Positions 1 through 7,347 of a stretch of DNA of 64,000 nucleotides are shown here, in pieces. The notes below the pieces were generated by a model, which was given only the letters and a program-made list of their open reading frames with translations, did not search any database and was not told the DNA's origin. This DNA comes from Gracilibacillus alcaliphilus (GTDB lineage Bacteria > Bacillota > Bacilli > Bacillales > Amphibacillaceae), in the NCBI RefSeq assembly GCF_016909015.1, contig NZ_JAFBFA010000003.1, forward strand, positions 1 through 64,000. Reading direction: 5' to 3'. A program made the position numbers and the translations under genes. How positions within the stretch are numbered: the first letter of the stretch is position 1; each line of letters opens with the position of its first letter.

Positions 1-73
1 CATGAAAATGACCGTTGTTTGCCTGGATTAAGCTTTATTTCCAGTGATTTTATGGAAATTGGGTCATTTTCAC
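1..73. repeat. Long inverted repeat after the FecE gene (possible terminator)
   Basis: The first 13 bases (CATGAAAATGACC) pair with GGTCATTTTCA at about 62-72, and an inner CTGGA/TCCAG pair lies between them. The element begins at the stop codon of the ATPase gene, so it could end the iron-transport transcript. The loop is long and there is no clear T-tract, so a REP-like palindrome is equally possible. The left arm touches the window edge. Confidence 0.35.
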
Positions 74-852
74 TCTTGAAATTCCGAGAGTCTATTTTGA
101 TAAACAAACCCAAGTTGATTGGTCACTGGATTTGTATAGGTTCTACATTTTATTTGATATAATTTACTAATGGTTTCAGGGGTCAGCACCTCTTCCGGTG
201 TTCCTTCTGCATATATTGCTCCCTCATGAATGGCATAGATATAATCACAATATTGAGCTGCCATCTCCAAATCATGCAAGGCTGCCAGCACTCCTATATT
301 TAATGCTTTTACACATTGCAGTATTTCTAATTGATAGCGAATATCTAAGTGGTTTGTCGGCTCATCCAAGATCATAAATTCTGGCTGTTGGGCAATCGTA
401 CGCGCCAAAATTGTACGCTGCTTCTCACCGCCAGACAGGGAAAGATAGCTTCGATCTTTATATGCTAATAGATTAGTCCGTCTTAATGCTTCTTCCACTA
501 TTTCCATATCTGTCTGATTATCCACTTCTAGCAGTTTTTTATGAGGAGTTCTTCCCAATAACACCATTTGATGGACAGTTAAATCAAAATGCATTTCATT
601 GAATTGCCCAACTACTCCTAATCGTTGAGAGATTTTCTTTTGCGGAGCATGCAGTAAATTCATATCATCTAAGTGCACAGAACCTTTATGTGGCAGGATA
701 CTTTTATAGATACTTTTTAATAATGTTGATTTTCCGCAGCCATTAGGACCAATTAAGCCAACAAACTTTTGATTCTCAACTAACAGAGATATATTTTTGA
801 CGATATCTTTTTTTCCAAGCTTCGTCTCTAACTGCTCCACTACTAATTGCAT
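70..852 (-). CDS. Iron/siderophore-type ABC transporter ATP-binding protein (FecE/FhuC family)
   Basis: A 260-residue cytoplasmic ATPase that should power uptake of an iron chelate through the permease encoded just upstream. The sequence shows Walker A GPNGCGKS at residues 35-42, a Q-loop (VVGQ) near 80, the signature LSGGE near 139-143, Walker B FMILDEPT near 159-166 and a late switch His (AALHD). Length is normal for the family. The start ATG lies 3 bases after the permease stop, so the two genes are translationally linked. The Fur box in front of the permease suggests iron repression and makes ferric siderophore or haem more likely than cobalamin. No substrate-binding protein gene is visible in the window. 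The family call is firm; the substrate is inferred. Confidence 0.9.
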   Translation of the reverse strand: MQLVVEQLETKLGKKDIVKNISLLVENQKFVGLIGPNGCGKSTLLKSIYKSILPHKGSVHLDDMNLLHAPQKKISQRLGVVGQFNEMHFDLTVHQMVLLGRTPHKKLLEVDNQTDMEIVEEALRRTNLLAYKDRSYLSLSGGEKQRTILARTIAQQPEFMILDEPTNHLDIRYQLEILQCVKALNIGVLAALHDLEMAAQYCDYIYAIHEGAIYAEGTPEEVLTPETISKLYQIKCRTYTNPVTNQLGFVYQNRLSEFQE

Positions 853-855
853 ATA

Positions 856-1938
856 CTACCCTCCAAAGTTATAACCTCGTTTTACGATCATGTAGATAAA
901 TAATGGTGATCCAATAACAGATGTTAGAATACCGATCGGCAATTCCACATTCTCTACTAAGATACGTGATAATACATCTGCCCACATTAAGAATAGACCT
1001 CCTAATAAAAGCGCAGATGGCATTAAACGCTTATGATCAGAGCCAAACAACCCCCGGCAAATATGTGGAATAATTAAACCTACAAAGCCAATCATTCCTG
1101 AATAGGCAACCATCGTTCCAGCAATCAATGCGGCAATAATCATGTATAACTTGCGAAATAAACTTAAATTAATGCCTAAGGTAACCGCTGATTCATCCCC
1201 TAACAGCATTGTGTTTAATATCCGGTGTTGAAAAAGGAAAAGAGCACAGCCTGCGGCCACGGTGATGGCCAAAATCGGAACCTTGCTCCAACTTGAGGAA
1301 GCCAAACTACCCATTGTCCAGAACGTTACATTTTTAATACCTTCTGCATCATTGGCAAAGAAAATAATTAAACTTGATAAAGAGCCACATAAGGCACCAA
1401 TCACAACTCCTGATAAGACCAACTTGATAGAAGTTACTTTTCCTCCAATACTAGAAAGGAGCAGAACTAAAGCCGAAGTAATGATTGCCCCGACAAACGC
1501 ACCAAAGGCTACACCCAATTGTGCTAAGATTGCCCCGCTGCCAAATCCAACTAGAATAGCAAAGGTAGCTCCTAATGAAGCACCAGATGAGATCCCCAGT
1601 ATATATGGGTCGGCTAATGGATTCTGAACGATAGCTTGCATGACTACCCCACATAAAGAAAGCCCCATTCCAATTAATAAGGCGAAGATGACCCGAGGCA
1701 TCCGCACTTGCATAATGATGTTTGTATATGAATCACTCTCCACCTGGTCCAAAGATCCAAAATGACCATTCGTGATAGTATGTAGTACAATCTGCCTCGA
1801 TTGTTGAAACGGGATCTGAACCTGTCCGATGGAAACGGAATATACTGCTGTAATTGCAATACCACAGAAAAGGCAGATCATAATCAATACATAAGATGTT
1901 CTATTTCCACCTATCCTGCTCTGTTGTTCATTATTCAA
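856..1938 (-). CDS. FecCD-family iron-chelate ABC transporter permease
   Basis: A 360-residue multi-spanning membrane protein of the FecCD/BtuC fold, which forms the transport channel for iron-siderophore (or cobalamin) importers. Typical family stretches are visible: RMPRVIFALLIGMGLSLCG near residue 80, NPLADPYILGISSGAS near 107 and GFVGLIIPHICR near 285. The start is TTG, placed 7 bases after a strong GGAGGTG site; an in-frame ATG would lack that site. It is the first gene of a two-gene operon with the ATPase. A 19-base near-consensus Fur box lies about 24 bases upstream, so iron repression is expected. Family call is firm, exact substrate unknown. Confidence 0.9.
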   Translation of the reverse strand: MNNEQQSRIGGNRTSYVLIMICLFCGIAITAVYSVSIGQVQIPFQQSRQIVLHTITNGHFGSLDQVESDSYTNIIMQVRMPRVIFALLIGMGLSLCGVVMQAIVQNPLADPYILGISSGASLGATFAILVGFGSGAILAQLGVAFGAFVGAIITSALVLLLSSIGGKVTSIKLVLSGVVIGALCGSLSSLIIFFANDAEGIKNVTFWTMGSLASSSWSKVPILAITVAAGCALFLFQHRILNTMLLGDESAVTLGINLSLFRKLYMIIAALIAGTMVAYSGMIGFVGLIIPHICRGLFGSDHKRLMPSALLLGGLFLMWADVLSRILVENVELPIGILTSVIGSPLFIYMIVKRGYNFGG

Positions 1939-1961
1939 CTGTTCACCTCCTCTTTTTAATT

Positions 1962-1980
1962 GATAATGAGAATCATTTTC
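1962..1980 (-). promoter_or_regulatory. Fur box
   Basis: GATAATGAGAATCATTTTC matches the classical 19-base Fur consensus GATAATGATAATCATTATC at 17 of 19 positions. It sits directly upstream of the TTG start of the FecCD permease, where a Fur repressor would block transcription under iron repletion. Confidence 0.85.
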
Positions 1981-2811
1981 ATTATAGAGGATGGATTTAT
2001 ATTTTGCAATCTATATTTATATATTTTTTCTGCAAAATGCGGAAATTTTCTGAATTTTCGTTCTATATAGGATAATGAGGAGGTATTCCTGATAGTAAAA
2101 AAAGCGGATTGATGCAAGTAGGCAAATGGTTAGTTTGTGAACGGGGTATGGTTATGATTTTGATCTAGTGAGGCTTTAATCTGTGAGTAAAATGGGCAAA
2201 TTTAAAGAAAGATTGGAAATCGTAGTATAATGATAGAGTGGGCTTACATAAATGAATAATTGGATAGATCTATTTTGTGCTAACCTTAGGCAAACATAAA
2301 ATACTAGGAAGGTTGGCACCTCACTAAAAGATGGAAACAGCTATCGTGGAGGCAAGTGGAATAGATGGAAGCGGTTAGCACTTTTTATATTTTCAAGTCT
2401 TGGTGCGCAAAGGGTTATGATGAGCGCTGTCACATCCTTGTGTGATGTGTGGATTGAAATACATTATGTTCCAAACCACGTATAAAATCGTAACGGTCAC
2501 ACCCTTTATGAAGGCCATACATAGTACAAGTTACAACTCTTTAAAAGTAATGCCAGAATTAGCAACTTCCATACTTTACTACTACGAATTAGTCTCAATC
2601 TTATTGCTCAATTTGCAGCGGTAGCCTTAATTAAACACCATGGCAAATAGCCCTAATCAGCGTTAACCTCTAATCAAAGGCAACTCTGTTAAGGCTATTA
2701 AACTGATTTTTTAGCAGAATAAGCTGATACCACTTATCTAAATGCCCTTTTTCAAAAACCGTTATTTAAGGTTCCAATAATAATTTCCAAATTAACTTTA
2801 CCAACAGTTGA

Positions 2812-3061
2812 TTAATAAATCGGTACTGGCTGTTGATCATCAGTGGGTGCTTTAGGCCCTTGAGAAGTATAGTAATCTTGATAATGAACCGTTTGTACAT
2901 CTAATTTCTAAAGATTTTATATTCCTTTTTGGATAAGCATCTAAAAAGATAAGTTCTCCTTTTTGTTGATTATCAGTAACATTTCCTCCTGTACCAAAAC
3001 ACCTCAAAAAGAAATCTGAATCTGCTATCACCCTTTCCTTATCCTCCATTATATTTCTCAT
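2812..3061 (-). pseudogene. Unidentified coding remnant with frameshift
   Basis: A 69-codon frame opens at 3061. It reads like real protein (...GELIFLDAYPKRNIKSLEIR...) up to about 2900. The -strand reading then continues sensibly in another frame (QTVHYQDYYTSQGPKAP...) to a stop at 2812. A single frameshift near 2897 would join the two parts into about 80 residues. There is no good ribosome site at the ATG; an internal GGAGG precedes a GTG. I do not recognise the family. The surrounding 1939-3100 stretch holds no other gene I can support, apart from the Fur box. Confidence 0.35.
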
Positions 3062-3102
3062 GGAATAACAACATATCTGATAATTCCTTTTACTGCACTG
3101 AT

Positions 3103-3558
3103 TTAATCTACGAAACCATCTAGAAATTTACTCGCATCACTATTGAATTTCCACATTACACCAAATTTGTCGATTAACATTCCAAAACTTGCTGACCATG
3201 GTGTAGAAGATATCGGCATAATCACAGTACCACCTTCCGAAAGCTTTTCGAAACATTGTCTATTCATTTCTGGAACAGCATCAATAATACTGATTAAGAC
3301 GGTATTACCTGTTGTGATTTCGCCTGCCGTAGCTTGCATAAAAGGCGGAACATCAGAGATCATTAAAATATTCCCTGAAAACTCAATACGAGATTCCATA
3401 ATCATGTTTTGTTCTTCTACCGTTAATGGGGCATTTGGATCTTGAGCAAAAGCACCAAATCTCACCATTTTTACATTTGTTGCTTGTAATGACTTTTCAT
3501 AAAAGGCTAACGCTTCTTCTGCTCTTCCATCAAATTGTAGATAAGATATTGCTTTCAT
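3103..3558 (-). CDS. VOC (glyoxalase/PhnB-like) superfamily protein
   Basis: A 151-residue soluble protein of the PhnB-like branch of the vicinal-oxygen-chelate fold. It begins with the typical first strand and helix (AISYLQFDGRAEEALAFYEKSL) and ends with the family's SFGMLIDKFGVMWKFN motif. The start is set at 3558 because AGGAGGAGTAAAG lies just upstream; the frame remains open to 3615 but without a ribosome site. It is divergent from the WYL regulator at 3636, with only 77 bases between the two starts and a palindrome in that gap. Members of this branch lie in many small stress or detoxification cassettes and usually have no proven substrate, so no reaction is assigned. Confidence 0.8.
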   Translation of the reverse strand: MKAISYLQFDGRAEEALAFYEKSLQATNVKMVRFGAFAQDPNAPLTVEEQNMIMESRIEFSGNILMISDVPPFMQATAGEITTGNTVLISIIDAVPEMNRQCFEKLSEGGTVIMPISSTPWSASFGMLIDKFGVMWKFNSDASKFLDGFVD

Positions 3559-3603
3559 AACTTTACTCCTCCTTTTCATATTTGAAGTATAATAGGACAT
3601 AGG

Positions 3604-3619
3604 CGACAACATCATGTCG
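3604..3619. promoter_or_regulatory. Candidate WYL-regulator operator (GACA-N6-TGTC)
   Basis: CGACA and TGTCG are separated by 6 bases in the divergent gap between the VOC gene and the WYL regulator, 10 bases downstream of a TATAAT hexamer (about 3588-3593). The same GACA-N6-TGTC core occurs at 22642-22655 next to the other WYL regulator's putative targets, which supports an operator role. This is inference. Confidence 0.5.
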
Positions 3620-3635
3620 TATACGGGAGGGGAAT

Positions 3636-4544
3636 ATGAAAAAAATTGAACGACTTATCTCGATAGTGATGATCTTGTTACAAAAAGAAGTTGTTTCGGC
3701 ATCAGAATTTAGTCGACTTTTTAATGTAACGAAACGAACAATTCAACGCGATATGGAAGCACTAAGTTATGCAAACATCCCAATTTATGCGGAATACGGT
3801 GCTAAAGGGGGGTATGCGCTAATGGAAGGTTATAAATTTGATAAACGATTACTAAATCACAAGGATATTGAAAATATACTCGTAGCTTTAGGTGGTTTTG
3901 AAGGACTGATTACGAATCAAGAGATTCAAACGACTATTCAAAAAATCAAAGGAATGGCCAGCAAAGATATTTTCCCAAAACTTGGTGTATCTTTTTATGA
4001 TTGGGTTGGAAGAAGTCAGATTAAGGAAGAAATTTTATTTATCAAGAAGGCAATTGAGAATAATTTGTTATTAAGGTTTGAGTATGTAGACCAAAAAGGA
4101 AACATAACTTATAGAGTCGTAGAACCCTATAAATTACATTTAAGTGAAATGCATTGGTATCTTATTGGTTATAGTTTAGAACGCGAAGACTATCGAACGT
4201 TTAAATTGACGAGAATAATAAATATCCAAAAAGACGGTTTTTTTGTCCCAAGGCCTGAAATGGAATTTAAGGATGAAAAAAAACACAATGTACAACAAAA
4301 TTTGGTTACTGTACAACTATCGATAGATGTTGCTGTAAGGGATCAATTTATCGAGAGATACGGAAAAAATGCCGTTACAAAAGTAAATACAAGAAGTTAC
4401 CTTGCGACAATTGAATTGCCTGAGAATCAATTTTCCTACCAATTTATAGCCGGATTTGGTAATAAAGTTAAAATTATGAAGCCAAAAGGTTTTGTTTCTA
4501 AATATTTGAACTTTCTTGAGGAAGCAATGAAGCTGTACAAATAA
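3636..4544 (+). CDS. YafY-type transcriptional regulator (HTH + WYL domain)
   Basis: A 302-residue DNA-binding regulator. The N-terminus holds a winged HTH of the DeoR/HTH_11 type (residues about 1-55, SEFSRLFNVTKRTIQRDMEAL). The central and C-terminal part contains a WYL domain near residues 140-215 (LRFEYVDQKGNITYRVVEPYKLHL...WYLIGYSLEREDYRTFKL) and a WCX-like tail. The start ATG follows GGGAGGGGAAT. It is divergent from the VOC gene and probably controls it and itself through the palindrome in the 77-base gap. WYL domains are thought to sense nucleic-acid or small-molecule ligands; the ligand here is unknown. Confidence 0.88.
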   Translation: MKKIERLISIVMILLQKEVVSASEFSRLFNVTKRTIQRDMEALSYANIPIYAEYGAKGGYALMEGYKFDKRLLNHKDIENILVALGGFEGLITNQEIQTTIQKIKGMASKDIFPKLGVSFYDWVGRSQIKEEILFIKKAIENNLLLRFEYVDQKGNITYRVVEPYKLHLSEMHWYLIGYSLEREDYRTFKLTRIINIQKDGFFVPRPEMEFKDEKKHNVQQNLVTVQLSIDVAVRDQFIERYGKNAVTKVNTRSYLATIELPENQFSYQFIAGFGNKVKIMKPKGFVSKYLNFLEEAMKLYK

Positions 4545-4659
4545 AATGTTTATAGGTCAGCTTTGAAGATTCCTGATGGATAGGGTTTGTCAAATAAAGT
4601 GTGTAAGTTCCCATTCACTTAAGGTACTTTAACACTCTATCTTTCAGTTCATCAGAAGT

Positions 4660-4971
4660 AGAAGGTGGTTCATAACCATTGCCCTGTTTTGGATATGGCC
4701 ACCTTCCCAGTTGGATTCCTTACCCTTCCTTTATTTAATTCTGTCCAATTACTTATTTTCTTTCTTGGAGAAAGCCTTTGAGCCGGTTCAATATCTGATA
4801 TTTCCTCTTTATACCATCAATAATCCAACCAAAGCATAATGCTTCCGTGACTTCAGTTTGTTCATTCAGGCTTACCATTCCTTAACAATACCTTGTCGTA
4901 TTTGAATTTTTCTCAAGCCAACCTCTCAATTCCTGTCTTATCTTAACTCTAATTAAATTCTTAATCTCCAT
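4660..4971 (-). pseudogene. Decayed YdeI/OmdA-family gene
   Basis: Reading the - strand from ATG 4971 gives MEIKNLIRVKIRQELRGWLEKNS, a stop, then VTEALCFGWIIDGIK. After a frameshift it continues DIEPAQRLSPRKKISNWTE and LNKGRVRN. The ALCFGWIDGI, QRLSPRKK and SNWTELNK blocks are hallmarks of the YdeI/OmdA (bacteriocin-protection/OmpD-associated) family. At least one stop and one frameshift break the frame, and the C-terminal half is not recognisable, so the gene is dead. The rest of the 4545-5291 gap contains only a hairpin at 5232-5259. Confidence 0.75.
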
Positions 4972-5231
4972 TTTTGAGTATATCCTTTCTAATTCAATAT
5001 GAGTGATTTCGCACCAATGTTATTGGAATCCAGACCTTTACCAAAGAAGATGAAACACCTGCTATAATATGTAAGAAATAATTAAGTATCTTATAAAAAA
5101 TACATATACCCATATTTAAAGTGCTAATGTTTGTATTAAGCGATCGAACGCTTTTGTTGAACAAAGAGCCATCTCGAATCGTCTGCTAAACTGCTGCGAT
5201 AGTTAAACAATTGATAACCATAGAATAACGC

Positions 5232-5262
5232 AAACGCTTGGATCATTATCCAAGCGTTTTTT
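5232..5262. terminator. Hairpin with T-tract, downstream of the AraC-GyrI gene
   Basis: AAACGCTTGGAT (5232-5243) pairs perfectly with ATCCAAGCGTTT (5248-5259) around a CATT loop. The T-run is best on the + strand, but no live + gene ends nearby. The - gene ending at 5292 stops 30 bases away, so the hairpin probably ends that transcript, possibly bidirectionally. Confidence 0.7.
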
Positions 5263-5291
5263 AGTAATATGCCGTATCCCTACTCATACAG

Positions 5292-6170
5292 TTATACCGT
5301 ACCTCTCTTCTTAACAGCTATCCAAATCTCACTGTACACATTATCAAGGTCTGTATAATCTTCGATATACGATATTTCTGGTGCTTCCACTAACTGATAG
5401 TCAGAAGCGGGCAGCCACTCTGAGGCAATCTTCGCCCATGTTTCCTGAAGTTTTTTGGGGAATTCACCTTGAGAGGAAAAAATCGCCCAAGTCTGACTTG
5501 GCACCTCTAATACATCCACGTCTTCAAACAGATCTTCCTCCGTTGTAAGCATGCCGATCATATGATCTAGCAACCCTGCTTCCTGCATTCGATCACTATC
5601 AAAATTATAAGAAGCATTTATCACTTTTTTTGGTTCGATATTGGCATGCCGATGCATAACTTCCCACTGCTTATCAGTAATGCTTTTTGCCAATTGTTCA
5701 ATTTCTGGGTTGACTCCTTCAAACTGAACTGGCACCCGTTTACTAACACCAATGACCTTAAACGCTTCTTTCTCTACGATTTTATAATCCATATTTATTC
5801 CTCCTTGAATCGTTAATTGGAAGGTAAGTTTTGGAAATGTCCGCAACCGCTGTCTTTGTTGCTGTTTAACTTCAGAAGGGCTGAATCCTGCCCATTCGCG
5901 AAAAGCACGCGAAAACCCATCGACAGAATCATAACCATACTTAAAGGCTGTGTCAGTGACACTTACACCTTCACGTAATAAATCAAAAGCAGCATTTGAC
6001 AGCCGGCGATTGCGAATATAAGCTGTCAGTGTCATACCTGATAAAAAGGTAAATAATCTGCGGAAATGGTAAATGGATGTCCCAGTGATTTTCTCTAATT
6101 CTCGTTCCTCTATCTCTTTATCCAGATGTTCTTCGATATACTGCATGGCTTGATTCATTCCTTTCAACAT
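5292..6170 (-). CDS. AraC-family regulator with GyrI-like effector-binding domain
   Basis: A 292-residue regulator of the Rob/SoxS-Rob type. The N-terminus carries an AraC double HTH (residues about 8-110: ITGTSIYHFRRLF...GYDSVDGFSRAFREWAGFSPSEVK). The C-terminal ~160 residues form a GyrI-like/BacT effector-binding domain (YKIVEKEAFKVIGVSKRVPV...TWAKIASEWLPASDYQ). The start at 6170 follows AAGGAGGGGATGGAA; the frame is open to 6266 without a ribosome site. This architecture usually senses lipophilic drugs or toxic organics. It lies 97 bases downstream of, and in the same direction as, the MDR oxidoreductase gene, so the pair may act in a detoxification response. Confidence 0.88.
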   Translation of the reverse strand: MLKGMNQAMQYIEEHLDKEIEERELEKITGTSIYHFRRLFTFLSGMTLTAYIRNRRLSNAAFDLLREGVSVTDTAFKYGYDSVDGFSRAFREWAGFSPSEVKQQQRQRLRTFPKLTFQLTIQGGINMDYKIVEKEAFKVIGVSKRVPVQFEGVNPEIEQLAKSITDKQWEVMHRHANIEPKKVINASYNFDSDRMQEAGLLDHMIGMLTTEEDLFEDVDVLEVPSQTWAIFSSQGEFPKKLQETWAKIASEWLPASDYQLVEAPEISYIEDYTDLDNVYSEIWIAVKKRGTV

Positions 6171-6267
6171 TTCCATCCCCTCCTTCCGTTGATTCCAGTA
6201 TAGCTGGTATAAGCAGCCAGCACCCGACCAAAAATGAATGACTTTCATCGGGTAAATAATTTTCACA

Positions 6268-7248
6268 TCAATAACTAGTTAACAACACCTTCCCCTTGCG
6301 CTGATCAGAAACAACTGCAAGTGCTTGATGTATATCTGCTAGATCATAGGAAGCTTTTACTGACATAAGTGTTAAGTGCTGGTTTTCAACCAAATGAATG
6401 ATTTGTTGAAAAGTCTGCTGCCATGTTTCATTAGAAACTTGATCGTTCCAATGCCTTAGATGAAAAATATCAGCATGAAAATTGGCATGTAATCCCTGCC
6501 AATTAATTGAAGAATCGGATAATAAACCAATATTGATAAATTGACCGCCTGAACGCACACAGGCTGCCAGCTCCTCACCAGCCTGTCCCCCAATGGAATC
6601 GATAGCTGCGTTGGCACCCAGACCATTGGTCAGATCTATGACTGTTTGGTAGAGAGAATGTCTGGAGGTATCTATAACCGCACTTGCGCCAAGTTCTAAC
6701 AGGTTTTGTGTATGTTGGCTGTTTCTGGTCACTGCAATGAGACGAAAGCCTAAAATGTTTGATAGCTGGGCATAAATATGACCAATTGCGGACCCGCCAG
6801 CATTGATCAACAGGATCTGACCTTGCCTTAATCGCAGTTTTTCCACACTTGTCACCCATGCCGTAATGGGATTGATATAAAGTTGGGCAGCAATTATATC
6901 AGGGATCTCATCCGGCACAATCACAATCAACTCTACTGGCACGTTGACAAAATCCTGCCATGTGCCTTCCCCGCGCAATGGTAATACGCGTTTTCCTATC
7001 AGTGTTTTGCTAACGGCTGATCCGACATCTTCCACTATCCCTACCCCTTCATAACCGAGCGTGAAAGGCAGTAATATTCGATTGGCATAGCTGCCGTGGA
7101 CCGGGATCATATCAGAGGGGTTAATTGGCCGAGCCAGCATTCGAACTAATACTTCGGTCGCTTTTGGCGGTTCAATCTCCCGTGGCTCTATCTGTAATAC
7201 CTTCATAGGTTCACCAAATTTATAACAACAAATAGCTCGATTTTGCAA
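6268..7248 (-). CDS. MDR-superfamily zinc-independent oxidoreductase (quinone/2-enoyl reductase-like)
   Basis: A 326-residue NADPH-dependent medium-chain reductase. It has the GroES-like N-terminus (RPINPSDMIPVHGSY, then GYEGVGIVEDVG near residue 66) and a Rossmann segment (ILLINAGGSAIGHIYAQLS near 148). No catalytic or structural zinc cysteine set is visible. Motifs such as INPITAW match the ETR/MECR (trans-2-enoyl reductase) and quinone-reductase branches. The start is TTG with an AAGGA site 9 bases ahead; the N-terminal RAICCYKFGEPMKVLQIE fits the family beginning. A -10-like TATAAT on this strand lies at 7283-7288. The exact substrate cannot be decided. Confidence 0.85.
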   Translation of the reverse strand: MQNRAICCYKFGEPMKVLQIEPREIEPPKATEVLVRMLARPINPSDMIPVHGSYANRILLPFTLGYEGVGIVEDVGSAVSKTLIGKRVLPLRGEGTWQDFVNVPVELIVIVPDEIPDIIAAQLYINPITAWVTSVEKLRLRQGQILLINAGGSAIGHIYAQLSNILGFRLIAVTRNSQHTQNLLELGASAVIDTSRHSLYQTVIDLTNGLGANAAIDSIGGQAGEELAACVRSGGQFINIGLLSDSSINWQGLHANFHADIFHLRHWNDQVSNETWQQTFQQIIHLVENQHLTLMSVKASYDLADIHQALAVVSDQRKGKVLLTSY

Positions 7249-7307
7249 AATAGCATGTCCTTTCCGTTAAGTTCTTGCTTCTATTATAACGAAAAAAAAT
7301 CGCAAAT

Positions 7308-7338
7308 AAAAAACCAAAGAAATATCTCTGGTTTTTTA
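7308..7338 (-). terminator. Terminator of the SGNH surface-protein gene
   Basis: AAAAAACCA and TGGTTTTTT are the outer arms of a hairpin (about 7308-7316 and 7328-7337) with AGA/TCT inside. It lies 10 bases beyond the stop of the - strand surface-protein gene, and its A/T arms supply a U-run in that direction. Confidence 0.65.
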
Positions 7339-7347
7339 CTTTATCTA

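Noticed and set aside
2290..2400. T-box or cobalamin riboswitch suggested by GGAAGGTTGGCACC and GGAGGCAAGTGG
   Set aside because: The T-box AGGGTGGNACCGCG motif and the B12-box are not present, and no + strand gene follows.
2299..2481. 58-codon open frame and a 60-codon ORF at 2442-2624
   Set aside because: No start with ribosome site, no recognisable family. The first could be an eroded remnant but I cannot support it.
4560..4730. IS256-type transposase end
   Set aside because: The GTGTGTAAGTTCCC stretch looked like an insertion-sequence terminus, but the adjacent coding pattern matches YdeI/OmdA, not a transposase.
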